Shown here in pieces: positions 1 to 10,205 of a DNA stretch of 64,000 nt. Each line of letters starts with the position of its first letter. The stretch's first letter is position 1. The position numbers and the translations under genes were made by a program. This DNA comes from Amaurobius ferox (lineage: Eukaryota > Arthropoda > Arachnida > Araneae > Amaurobiidae). The stretch covers positions 138,055,203 through 138,119,202 of the forward strand of contig OX578133.1 in assembly GCA_951213105.1 (NCBI GenBank), in the 5' to 3' direction. The notes below the pieces were generated by a model that did no database searches, was not told the origin of the DNA, and saw nothing but the letters and a program-made list of their open reading frames with translations.

Positions 1-112
1 AACTATAGTTTAGGGAAATGCAACTACAATTTAGGGTAATGCAACTATAGTTTACGGAAATACAACTTTAGTTTAGGGTAATGTAACTATAGTTTAAGGA
101 AATGCAACTATA
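1..112. repeat. 21-bp minisatellite, about 5.3 units
   Basis: Five consecutive 21-bp units plus seven bases start the window. Each unit reads roughly AACTATAGTTTAGGGAAATGC with a few substitutions. The array probably continues left of the window. No function is visible. Confidence 0.9.
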
Positions 113-366
113 CTTTTCAGGACTAAGTCATAACGCAGCAGCCAAAACGATATTATTTATCATGCGGTATTATGGATATGAATTTTATTCATAATTTATT
201 GTGCTATTCCTACGCTAAGTAGTGTGTTTTGCACTTCCCCTTCTTGTTGTTGCAACTTCGATTTCATTTAGTGTTTTACAAAAGAATAAATATATAGTGG
301 AAATAAAATAATAATTTTTATTTTTTAGATTATATTTTTATTGCGAAAAATATTCATGAATATAAG

Positions 367-395
<29 letters not shown>
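367..395. repeat. (TA)n microsatellite
   Basis: Pure TA dinucleotide run. The surrounding 113-914 stretch is AT-rich and I see no gene or recognisable element in it; the short ORF at 470-685 has no family features. Confidence 0.9.
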
Positions 396-398
<3 letters not shown>

Positions 399-914
399 AT
401 ATGAAAAAGTAACAAAATAGGTTAAGAACACCAAACAGCAAATCAAGAGCAGCGAATGAAGGTCAAATAATGCATATTCAGAATCAAAGATATACAGTCT
501 CTAAGATAATCTACCACCCTTTGTATCCTGAAAAATGTTGTGGGAGTGTTAAAGCGAGTCAATCAACTCCCAAACTCAGCAGGGAATCATTCAAAATGAA
601 GAATACAAAGAAGCGTGCGTTCGAATGCGAATCTCCACACCTTGATTCTAGACAAGCGAAAGAAAAAATATTCTCTTTACAGTAAAATCTACATAAATTC
701 GAATCTGTACAAGACGAAATACTGCCTAAAGTAGAAAAGAGTTTCGATCCTGAAAATTAGCATATCGAAGAACAATATTCTAGGCGTCTCCATTGCCACT
801 AATGAAGCTGTATTTTTTTTACCATGAGTGCATAGACAAAGCAAAATTCAAAAGAAAATTTGCAACGTAAAACTATAGCTGGTAAGCCAGTAAGTAAGCA
901 GTTGGTGAGTTGGT

Positions 915-1036
915 GAAAGTCTCATTGCCCAAGCCGGGGGTCAAATCGCGGATCTTCAAACAGACCAGCCAATTATCTACCGATTAAGCTACTTGCACAG
1001 GATTTCAACTGTTTTTAGTCAAAGTGGACCCTATAA
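915..1036 (-). mobile_element. tRNA-derived SINE head, copy 1 (degenerate)
   Basis: Read on the minus strand there is a tRNA-like A box (TAGCTTAATCGGTAGAT, 974-990) followed by a degenerate B box (around 934-947, ...GATTTGACCCCC). The same arrangement recurs at 1217-1345. Both copies are bordered by a related CATTTCAAC...AGTCAAA...GGACCCTATA segment, so this is a repeat unit and not a lone tRNA gene. Acceptor-stem pairing is poor. Confidence 0.5.
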
Positions 1037-1216
1037 TATCCTCCCTCTAAAGTGAGATCAACGTGCAACTACCAGTAACATCCGGTATATAGTGATACTG
1101 AAACTGGCTCCATAATTTATAAGGTCCACTGAGAATTCATAAATGGAACTTTATCTTTTCGACCACCATCATGATAATATCTAAACTGTAGGATTTATTC
1201 CTTCGAACGCCATTTG

Positions 1217-1345
1217 TTAAAGTCTCATTGTGCAAGACGGGAATCGGCTCACAGATATTCGAACAGACTAGCCGATGCTTTAACCAATGAGCTACTGCGA
1301 CGACATTTCAACTTCTTCTAGTCAAAATGGACCCTATAGCTTTTT
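1217..1345 (-). mobile_element. tRNA-derived SINE head, copy 2 (degenerate)
   Basis: Second minus-strand tRNA-like head, sharing with copy 1 the CTCATTG..CAAG segment, the A-box region (GAGCTACT/AAGCTACT) and the trailing TGGACCCTATA motif. The two units lie about 300 bp apart in the same orientation, as in a dimer or a local duplication. Confidence 0.5.
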
Positions 1346-1774
1346 GCATGACGTGTGTATAAAATTATGATGATTATGTGTATTTTAAAATTATGTTTTA
1401 AGATACAAAAAAAACTTCTAATCTTTGGATTGAACATTTGTAAATAATGAAATTGAGAGTGCTAAAGAACAAATTTTTATGTTCAAAGATTTTTTTTAGG
1501 CCACAATATTTTATTATCTCCGTCACTTATCGGGCTCCTCCGCTATTCATATATAATATAAAGCTACAGTTCTTAGTTACAATTCTTAATCAAATATGCG
1601 ACCTTTATTTAAATATTCTGATGAAGAATATTCTGAGTATGAAATTAAGATCTATTTCTTTTATTATTCTTTTATTTTATGAAAATCAAATTATATTTTT
1701 GGTGGCCATCAAATTCGGCATCTGTGTTTATACCAAAATATTTTTAAAGCATCTGTTTATCAAAATCTACTATA

Positions 1775-1815
1775 CAGGGTGGCTAGAAAAGTCAGTATTA
1801 AGGTAAATTTCTTGA
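1775..1815 (+). mobile_element. solo mariner-type terminus
   Basis: After a TA dinucleotide the sequence CAGGGTGGCTAGAAAAGTC closely resembles the outer end of the TA-flanked foldback element at 17070 (CAGGGTTCCTAGAAAAGTCC). I could not find the matching opposite end. The following 700 bp hold a GC-rich patch and a G run near 1917-1927 but no gene. Confidence 0.35.
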
Positions 1816-2524
1816 AAACGAAGGGAGTTATCCTTATTTTTTTTTAATGCAGCTGCATAGGAAACCCCAAATGGCGCTACGCGACAAGACAGATTTGGGG
1901 GGCTGACTCCCTTCTTAGGGGGGGGGGTGCTACCTGGCTCCTATTTAAAGATAGTCAATTACAAAGATGTAGAGTGTTTCCAAATTAGTATAAATATATG
2001 TTTTTCCGACAGAAAAGGCTGTAAATAATTGTCCAAAAACTATTTTTAAACGCATGCAACTCTTCAAACTGCAAATTCATTTGGCGACAGTTGTATAGCA
2101 AACGATTTAATAAATTTAATTTGAATACTAACTGTTTTACCTGACAGACAATTTGTCTGTAAACATCATCGTAATCAGTTTACGGTATAACTTATGCTCA
2201 ATTTATATTAATAACTTCTGACTGGTTCTGTTACATAGACCAATCGCCGAGCCAAGTAACATTCTGCGGAACTTCTAGTGCGCACAATAAATGCATTTCA
2301 GTTAAAATCCTGAATCAGTGTGCTATTGACCCTAGCCGCCTCTGTATTACTTAATCTAATATTTGGAGTTAGGTCACTTTTGACATGGCCAACTTCATAT
2401 GAGCTAAAGTTTCACCCTCTATAAGGACTCAAGAAAGTCACAGACTTTACAGATGATCTCTCAGATAATTAAAACATAACCATATAATCATTATACATAA
2501 TTTTATAACGTCTCTAATGTGTTT

Positions 2525-3010
2525 GTGTCTTTCCGGGTCCTCCAGAAGGCCCTCCGTTGACCTAGAAGTTAGGCACTTATAGTATCGACCATCGGACAGA
2601 ACCTAACGATGTCAGATTTTCGATCCTACCTCGAGATGGATATTATAGTTTGTTTTCCCAGACCCTCAAGCAGCCCTCCGGTGGCTTTGAAGACTAAATT
2701 TTTACCCACCTATAGTATTGACAGCTAGGTCGAACATAACACAACCGGACTTTCGATTTTTCTGTAGAATAGAGGAGACATAAAGTTTATTAGAACCATC
2801 TCGAAGCCCCCACCGAGGACTGGGCTGCAATTCGACCACGGAGCAAGACCTAACTGGTTCAATGTTCAATTGAAGCTACTATTTTCGACGGTAAGTACCA
2901 TATATTATTAAACAAAATAATACTTATTAAAAAAAGTTATAGCTCAACATTTTAAGAGTGTTAATTTTCCTGTCTTTTACAAGATTAAATACTAGTATTC
3001 ATATATCATT
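2525..3010 (+). repeat. R repeat, copy 1 (internal ~130-150 bp tandem units)
   Basis: Units share the pattern CCCTCC-GTGGC/GACCT ... TATAGTATCGACC ... GGACAGAACCTAACG ... TTTTCGAT, repeated about two and a half times. They are followed by an AT-rich tail (GTTAATTTTCCTGTCTTT...ACAAGATTAAATACTAG). The same units and the same tail occur at 16005-16485 and, inverted, at 51440-52165, which defines an interspersed family of about 500-700 bp. No coding capacity is seen. Confidence 0.65.
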
Positions 3011-3621
3011 TTCAATTTCGAGGTGAACAGTTTATTCATATTCGAAGGAAATCACATAAAAATTTTGATTGAAAAATAATCACATTTAGTATCGCAGTTC
3101 TAGTCTCGTCTCTGCAGAATCAAAAATCGTAGCGGAATTTCATTGGGATTGATTTTTATATCATAAAGATGATACTATACATTTACTACTAGAAATTAAA
3201 ACTCATTTATGTTTGGTCTACATCCAGGTTGCTTTTTATTATTATTATATTGTTTTATCAATAAGCATTATGAGGTATGGACTACTGAATTAGATTTTAC
3301 CATACCCATGCCTAACTTTACCCATGCCTTCACGCATTCAAAAATGTTTTATTGAGTAACATTTGAGAAAGTTTCTTGTAGTAGAACATCTTCAAAATAA
3401 CAAATTGGTAGCATTACTTTCATCCATCCAAATAAATTATTTGTAATACCTGTAAAATAAAACTTCACAATAAAACTGCCCATATAAACCAGATTCACGG
3501 CTACGATTCGTAATATGGCAGGCCGTTAACGAGAACACTCATAAAAGAAGCAACTCATGCGTTCTGTTGAGTGTTATTGCATCTTACAGTCTTGGACCTC
3601 CTTCATTCTATCCGCTATATA

Positions 3622-3641
3622 AAGAGAGAGAGAGAGAGAGA
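3622..3641. repeat. (GA)n microsatellite
   Basis: Short AG run. The rest of 3010-4100 has no recognisable feature. Confidence 0.8.
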
Positions 3642-4108
3642 TCTTTTTCTGCATGACTTCTTCCATTCTGCATGACCCGTGCCGTTGAAAAGAACTATTA
3701 GACGCTACGTCTGTAACAGTGCTTTTGACTGATAGCTTCCGATCTATGTGCAAAATACGCCCTTGTTAAATCAGGAATAAAACACTTATCACCACTTCCA
3801 ATTATTTTTTATATTTTTTATGAAATAGTAATCTTCAAATAACATATGTCTTTACATTAGTTATAGACACAAACATCAGTAATTTGCGTATGTATGTAAT
3901 ATAGGCTACAACAGTCCAGTGAAGAGACTTTTCAGATTACCGAAAATCTACTTTATTAATATGACGCTCGAAACATATCATTTGTTATATGGGTCTGCAA
4001 AACTCCGGATCGTCGACCAGCGCTCACGACATCTCAATGCAGTCTGAGTTGGTTCACACAATGTACAGTTACATCGGAGAGGTAGGGATATGACGACATG
4101 GGGTACAT

Positions 4109-4519
4109 TAAGGCTCCTCTATATACGAGCTGACTCAGCAAGCATATTGAAGCTCACCATAGCTGGATGCGCAATCCATTAGCATTAACTCTATTCGTAT
4201 TTTTAATTTAGGAAGTATAATTGAACTAATTATGGGTGGTTGTTCTGCACCGAACTGTTCTAATCATTCTAAAAAGGGTTTTAGGCTATTTCGCTTTTCT
4301 AGAAACGAAGAAAGAAGAAAACAATGGCTAATAAATAATTGGATACCCGATAGTGGAGCATACTTGTGCGAACTAAGTTCTACAATATTCTAATTGAAAC
4401 GTCTTTTTTCATATAAAGTATTTATTTTAAACACATGTTTTATAATTTCTGTAACTGTAGTATGGAACCCTATGGGCTTCAATATGCTTGATAAGTCAGC
4501 CTGTAGTAGAGGAGCTCTA
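4109..4519 (+). mobile_element. P-element-like THAP MITE, copy 1 (8-bp TSD)
   Basis: A 411-bp element with imperfect terminal inverted repeats of about 44 bp. The left end is TAAGGCTCCTCTATA... and the right end is ...AGAGGAGCTCTA. It is flanked by a perfect 8-bp direct repeat, GGGTACAT (4101-4108 and 4520-4527). The 8-bp TSD and the internal THAP coding fragment point to the P superfamily. It is non-autonomous, because there is no transposase catalytic region. A second copy sits at 5979-6387. Confidence 0.8.
4232..4393 (+). pseudogene. THAP zinc-finger fragment inside the MITE
   Basis: A 53-codon ORF begins MGGCSAPNCSN, the usual THAP opening with two cysteines (C4, C9). It continues with GFRLFRF, a WL...NW segment and YLCELSS. 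This matches the first part of a C2CH THAP DNA-binding domain as found in P-element transposases. The last ligand, expected to be His three residues after the third Cys, reads as Ser in both copies. The finger is therefore probably non-functional, or the frame normally leaves at a splice site here. The 53 residues are shorter than a full THAP domain of about 80-90. Confidence 0.7.
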
Positions 4520-4786
4520 GGGTACATGCTGCCTTCGCGTTCTTTAATGCTTTAAAATTGTGATGAGGAAGCAGTTTCGTATGAGAAAGTTTACGCAGAG
4601 GTTAAGATTATTAACCATATATGGTATGGTCGAGGAAAAGAGGAAGTGCTGACAAACTTTGTTAATATTAATGGCGTGGGATAAAATTTAATATAATTGC
4701 AATACGTGCTTGACATGATATAGAAATTTGAAATAATAGTTATGAAAGAAAAGGGCGCGTTATTGGGGAAAACTTAAAATTTCTGT

Positions 4787-4901
<115 letters not shown>

Positions 4902-5268
4902 GAAATGCAGTGCGACGCAAAAGTTCAGACACACAGTTAATTTTTCTATAAAATCAAATGCAATCCATGAATTAAATGAAATTTTATTTAATCATTTACC
5001 CTAGATGTAAAATACAATTAGAATAGCACATATAATGAAACATTTACAAAAATTTAAATTACGAAACAAATATCGTGGAAGTTGATTGTTCAAGTTGAAA
5101 TTTTGGTGTCGGAAAAATATGGGCACAAATCAAATGTTTTGCAAATTTTAAAGGACACGTGACGCGTTGAATGCTAAGCTGTTTTCCTTGTCTTCTAAAT
5201 AAAGATAGCTATCCTTTTCAAATTAAAGTAAAACTCCAAAGTCATCGTAGCTCTCAAGTAAGAAAAAA

Positions 5269-5538
5269 ATGAAAATAAGGCAAATGAAAACAAAAGGTTC
5301 ATCTATTTCTGAAATTACGACTGCCTTACATTTGTCGAAACAAGGTATTTATCGAGTTCTAGCACGTGGTGGCCAAAAGTTTGTTCTAGAAGACCTCTAG
5401 GACCATTTCACGCAATGACAGAGGAATTTGAAATTTGGTCTTAAATCAAATTCAACCTGCGTAAAATAAATAAACAAATAGAAATGGAAATCCCGAAACA
5501 TACCATTCCAAGACGCATTGCTAAATCGGGTTATCTTT
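5269..5538 (+). pseudogene. Tc1-like transposase, N-terminal remnant
   Basis: The translation gives KGSSISEITTALHLSKQGIYRVL, the helix-turn-helix pattern of Tc1/mariner paired-like DNA-binding domains (compare the usual GxSxxxIAxxLxxSxxTVxRxL). Later residues read IPRRIAKSGY, like the second helix-turn-helix region. Several stops and at least one frameshift interrupt it. It is cut at about 5537 by the HINE-2 insertion. Confidence 0.6.
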
Positions 5539-5978
5539 AACAAGAAAAATCAATCATGCATAAAGCATTGATTATGAAACACTTTCCAATTGAAATGCTA
5601 TTTTATTTAAACATCTCTAAAATGCGATACATTCAACGCTGATATATTTTAAATTATCACAGTACTACAATAATTTATTATATTTGAAAACTTAAAATTT
5701 CATCGAAAAAAATAAATTTTATTCAAATGACGTCATCGAAATATAAATCGTCTGGCTCTCTATGTAAAAGCAATGAATATTTCATTCATATCACTTTAAT
5801 TCCAGACTCCATAACTAAATAAATTTGCATGAAAAAAGTCAGAAATTCTTATACAACTCATCTTACAATCAGTGGCGCACCCAGGCCCCCCTTGGGCTGA
5901 CAAAGCAAAAAGCGAAGGGCGCTGTTAGCGCAAGGGAGAACTAGGTCTGTCTTCGAGAAAGTACCAGATGCTCTGAAG

Positions 5979-6387
5979 TAAGGCTCCTTTATATACGAGC
6001 TGACTCATCAAGCATATTGAAGCCCGCCATAGCTGGAAGCGCAGTCCATTAGCATTAGCTCTATTCGTATTTTCACTTTAGGAAGTATTATTGAAATAAT
6101 TATGGGTGGTTGTTCTGCACCGAACTGCTCTAATCATTCTAGAAAAGGTTTTAGGCTATTTCGCTTTCCTAGAAACGAAGAAAGAAGAAAACAATGGCTA
6201 ATAAATAATTGGATATCCGGTACTGGCGCATACTTGTGCGAGCTAAGTTCTACAATATTCTAATTGAAACTTCTTTTTCTATATAAAGTATTTATTTTAA
6301 ACACTTATTTTATAATTTCTGTAACTGTAGTATGGAATCCTATGGGCTTCAATATGTTTGATAAGTCAGCCTGTAGTAGAGGAGCTA
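5979..6387 (+). mobile_element. P-element-like THAP MITE, copy 2
   Basis: About 90% similar by eye to the copy at 4109-4519, with the same inverted ends (TAAGGCTCCTTTATA... and ...AGAGGAGCTA). I see no matching 8-bp TSD here: the flanks are CTCTGAAG and GAAGAGTG. The insertion may therefore be old or rearranged. It sits between the hAT-1 left end and the hAT-1 promoter. Confidence 0.7.
6102..6263 (+). pseudogene. THAP zinc-finger fragment, copy 2
   Basis: Same 53-codon ORF as at 4232-4393, starting MGGCSAPNCSNHS and differing at a few residues (FPRNE for FSRNE, for instance). The open frame and the Ser in place of the last zinc ligand are kept in both copies. That suggests both descend from one non-autonomous source that already had this form. 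Confidence 0.65.
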
Positions 6388-6393
6388 GAAGAG

Positions 6394-6463
6394 TGACGTC
6401 ACAGGCGCCTATATAAACAGTGGCCTATATAAACACAGGCGCCTATATAAACCCTATATAAAC
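6394..6463 (+). promoter_or_regulatory. hAT-1 promoter: CRE-like site plus four TATA boxes
   Basis: A palindromic TGACGTCA (6394-6401) is followed by four copies of CCTATATAAAC at 6409-6419, 6424-6434, 6442-6452 and 6453-6463. Each contains a canonical TATAAA. This precedes a GC-richer leader and the transposase ATG at 6811. The site is plausible as a promoter by position and motif; activity is inferred. Confidence 0.6.
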
Positions 6464-6810
6464 AGTGAACGGTGGGGAAGCTGCTGTTCGCTCGGAAACT
6501 CGAGGATTTCGTTTACCCAGTGAGAAAATTGTGGTAGATAGATAGTGCCAACGCTTCGCGAATTAAGTGTTGCTGTGAGTTGAAATAAAGTGCGAAGTTA
6601 CGACACAGTGTGGTAACAGTGAATTGGCAGTTTCGGAACGAAGGCCTGCGTGGTGAATAGGTGAATTTAATAATGGTCCTGAACTTTCACCTGATCTAAC
6701 AGTGAAATGCATCTTTAACGATCAGTGTGTGTGTTTATGTACATATTTCGGCTATATAGCCAATTTATTTTGTGCTTGAATTACTGAGGAGAAAGGTCAA
6801 AAAAACGGCA

Positions 6811-7443
6811 ATGAGTGAAAAACGAAAAGGGCTAGGCCAACAGACACTGGGAAATTACTTTTTTTTTAAAAGTAAGATTGAAAATAGTGACGTTCCCAAC
6901 GACGTTTCCCTGAGCTCTGGTTACATTGATGAGACTGCAGTCGAAGCAAGCAACAGCCGTGACCCCGGGCTGTCTTCAAACGCTTGTGAGGAGGTAAAGG
7001 TAGGCCAAAACACAATATCAAACACAATTGAAATGGAAATTCTGGCTGCAAATATTTCTAATTATGTCAAGAAATCTAACCACACTGATGAAGATAGGAT
7101 AACAGCGCTAAAAAATCTTTGGGAACCATATGCAAATTACAATTTTCCTGCCACTGCCACTAGTGCTGTATCATCTCAAGGAAAACCTCACCACACTCGG
7201 AAGTTATGCTCATCTTGGCTGAGTAAGCATAACTGGCTAGCTTACTCAAAGGCAGAGGACAGTACCTATTGCAAATTTTGTGTTCTCTTTGCCCCCCATG
7301 AAGTCGGTTTAAGATCGACACAAGCCACAGGTCAATTTGTTTCAAAAGGATTTAATAATTGGAAGAAGGCCTTGGAGAAGTTAGCCAATATGAAACTTTT
7401 TTCTATCATAAGGATTCAGTTCTCAAAGCCGATGAGTTCTTAA
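6811..7443 (+). pseudogene. hAT-1 transposase, segment A (zf-TTF domain)
   Basis: The chosen start is MSEKRKGLGQQTLGNYF, typical of ZMYM1-like hAT transposases; an in-frame ATG at 6772 is also present. The residues SSWLSKHNWLAYS followed by YCKFCVLF form the TTF-type zinc finger seen in this hAT group. The frame shifts around 7400: similarity continues in another frame at 7405-7913. The following stop at 7441 is therefore an artefact of the frameshift. Confidence 0.8.
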
Positions 7444-7913
7444 GGGTCACAGAAGGAAAAACAGTTCCTGTGGATCAAGTAATGGACAGAGGCAAGCAAA
7501 AACAAGTTTTGCAGAATAGGGCTATTCTTAAACCTATTATCAAAAGAGTGATTTTTTGTGGAAGACAAGGGCTGGCCATGAGAGGGCATAGAGACTGTGG
7601 GGATTTGGACGTATTGTCAGAACCATGCCAAAGCGAAGGAAATTTTAGAGCTCTTTTGCGACTCCGAGTTGATGCAGGAGAAAAAATACTGAAAACTCAC
7701 CTACAAGGTTGTGGAAAAAATGCAACTTACATAAGTTGGAATATGCAAAATGAGATTATTTCAGCATGCAATGATTCCATTATGAAGCACATAGCAACTG
7801 AGGTGAATGAGACCAAATGTTTTGCGGTTTTATGTGACGAAACCACAGATATTGCAACGGTAGAGCAAATGACACTTTGCGTTCGTTATTTGAAACGGTT
7901 TGATAAAAAATGA
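7405..7913 (+). pseudogene. hAT-1 transposase, segment B (DUF4371-type region)
   Basis: Continuation in a different frame after the 7400 frameshift. It reads VLQNRAILKPIIKRVIFCGRQGLAMRGHRD, then ISACNDSIMKHIATEV and FAVLCDETTDIATVEQMTLCVRYL. The CDETTD segment includes the first catalytic Asp region of the hAT RNase H-like fold. The frame closes shortly after RFDKK; about 25 codons are damaged before segment C starts. Confidence 0.8.
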
Positions 7914-7938
7914 TAAGTATAAAATTTAATTTAAGATA

Positions 7939-8139
7939 GTGGAGAACCTCTTTAAGTTTGTGCCCCTGACTGAAACTACAGGTCGAGCAATTGAAGATGC
8001 TGTTCTTAAAGGCCTTGCAGACTGCAACACTGATACATCTTTCCTCCGTGGACAAGGGTTCGATGGAGCTCCTGCAATGAGTGGGGAGTACAATGGCGCC
8101 CAAGCAATTATATATGAGCAACACCCCAAAGGCCCATAC
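7939..8139 (+). pseudogene. hAT-1 transposase, segment C, cut by insertion
   Basis: Reads FKFVPLTETTGRAIEDAVLKGL then GQGFDGAPAMSGEYNGAQAI and EQHPKGPY. The GxGxDGAxxMSG motif is the conserved block around the second catalytic Asp of hAT transposases. The 2474-bp element at 8140-10613 interrupts the codon run right after ...CCATAC. The expected VHCAAHxLNL motif resumes at 10614. Confidence 0.85.
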
Positions 8140-8544
8140 TAGTTCAGTCAAAATATAGTATGTACTCAAATTAAATCCGATGTTTTTGATTATGTTTTAC
8201 GCTTATTCAGTGGTATCCAGGGAAGGCAATATCAAAAGTTCTGATGAATAGGAAGTGAGCTAGAGTCAGAAACTCGAAAAAACAAGAAAAAAAATGCGTA
8301 TTTTTTTATTTTTTGAAAATATCTCGAAAACTGTCAACCCTAGCAAAGAACTTTTTTTATATACAAAATGAAGAGCATTAAAAATCCTATAAAAAGGTCC
8401 TGTTCACTTTTTTCGTACTTTTAATAGTTTTCGAGATAATCAGACTTGAAAAATGGCATATTTTTCAGGTTTTGTCCTATCAAAGTTTTTCCCAAGAGAA
8501 ACGGGCTTATATGTCGAACTGTGCCTCGCACGATAAAAATGCTC
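8140..8544 (+). repeat. Left terminal inverted repeat of long-TIR element
   Basis: Matches the reverse complement of 10206-10613 with small indels. Shared blocks include AAATTAAATCCGATG, AGTGAGCTAGAGTCAGAAAC, ATATCTCGAAAAC and CGTGCCTCG.ACGATAAAAA. The inner 8545-8786 stretch holds a short AT-rich spacer. Confidence 0.85.
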
Positions 8545-8786
8545 ATAATCAATATTGTAGAGCATTTGAATGCTCTACACATTTTATAGAGAATTGAATT
8601 CTCTATAAAAGGTGTACCTTGCGATTTTTTTCAAGTGAATTTAGTCCGTTAAATAGCTATAGTCTGTATGTCAGCTCTCTTAAACAAATATCTGGGCAAA
8701 TCGGCGGTTGATCTTCAATTGAGGGGACGAGTAGTTCCTCCTCTTCTTCGTCCTCTTCTTCACCTTCAAAAGAATCTCATTTATGC

Positions 8787-9990
8787 AGTCACCATGGCAA
8801 TTGTGATAGGCAGAAGTGCAGTGCATTGCAGCTTTTCTGCATCCACACTTGGCTCCACATCATGTGGTGCATCTGCAAAAAACTAGGCGCAAAACTTCCA
8901 CAGGGGCAACGGGCTCTTTGGTCTGAATGGGTTTCAAACAGGTCTGTTTGAATTCCCAACCCCATTGTTCAGGTGGTAATTCGTTTCCCAGCCACAACTG
9001 CACCTGGTGGTACACACAATAAGCGTGCTGCCTGGCAGCCCCTCTGTTGGAGGCAGTGCAAAAATATCAGGCTTTACTTTGGACATTGATTTTGGGAATG
9101 AATTGTACCTGTGATAATTAAGGGAGGTTTCCTTTGAGGATGGTCTGTACAGTCGAAGGAAATATCTGTAGCCAGCTTTTGCAACAACCTCGTGTGTGGA
9201 ATGTGGGCTGTTGAACACAATAGCAAGATCGAGCAGGTCTTGATGCTTCTTGATCAGTTTGAAGCATGTAGCTTTTCCTTTCCTTTAAGAAGAAGTAGTA
9301 TCACAGCCACTGATGGCGTGGAGGAAAAGGATGCTGTTCTTTAGTCCCGATTCTTGTAACTGTTGCGAGGAGAAGATCTTAGTTCCCACTTTATCATGGC
9401 TTGGCCTCACGAATAATATTTCTCGATCTGTTGAAGTTAACGCAGTTACCAAAACTATATGATCGACATCCTCTCCAACTATTGCCACATTGTTACCTGA
9501 TGACGTTACCTGATCTATGGCAGTTCTAACGACCAAGATATCTATGTCACCTGGACTTTCAATGCATTATATGCTGCTTTCTCTAAGTTTGGCTGGCAGC
9601 ATTGATATTAGCCGTGATTTGTTGTTGTCATTTGACAGAAAGAGGTCTTGTTTAACCATTATCTTTGTGTTTCCATCGAAAAGGATGTCAACTGACCTCT
9701 TCACTTTATACATTCGATGGTGCTCAGCTTCTTTTGTGCTGTTGACAACATTTGAATACCCATCAAAAACTGCTGAACAACTTTTCCCAAGGTAATGTTT
9801 CAATATGTAATTTACATAGCTTTGGCAAATGGATGAAGTAGTACCACCTGTGGGCCATATGACTTTATGTAGTAGGAGACCACCATCAACAACAAAGTCA
9901 TAGTTCTCAAAGTCAAAGTTCTCCCTTGTCACCTCAAACATGTAACATGTCGTACAGGGCTGCTTTCTTGGATTTGCGCATCCCAGTTTC
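8787..9990 (-). pseudogene. PIN/FEN-like nuclease-type protein with Cys-rich tail (decayed)
   Basis: One minus-strand frame runs from about 9941 to 9030, broken by in-frame TAA codons at 9564-9566 and just after GCDTTSS (around 9282-9284). Near 9020 a frameshift moves it to another frame. Residues in order: FVVDGG (acidic, near the start), SAVFDGY, VNSTKEAEHHRMYK, GEDVDHIVLV, FLHAISGCDTTSS, then QLWLGNELPPEQWGW and a Cys cluster CRC...CGAKCGCRK...CHGDC. Spaced acidic residues plus a GCDTT motif resemble PIN/FEN-family nuclease cores. The WLGN...WGW-Cys-rich tail recurs, from memory, in uncharacterised proteins of invertebrate mobile elements. The nuclease role is inference. Confidence 0.6.
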
Positions 9991-10205
9991 GTCAGGGAGC
10001 TAAGGGAAATGGAACCAACTCATACTGCATATACGTGATTAAGTCTTCCTCTGTTTTTTTACTTATCAATATCCTCTGCAAAAGTAACAAAGGATCAATA
10101 ATTGCACCATTGTTACATTGTAGGAACATTGTAGCACTTTGTTCCATTATAGGAACGCAAAAGGGTCCACTACCCCATCACCCCGCAAGGGAATATAGGG
10201 AATTG

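Noticed and set aside
1447..1806. 119-codon hydrophobic ORF
   Set aside because: AT-rich composition gives Ile/Phe/Leu-rich peptides. There are no motifs, and it runs into a mariner-type terminus at 1775.
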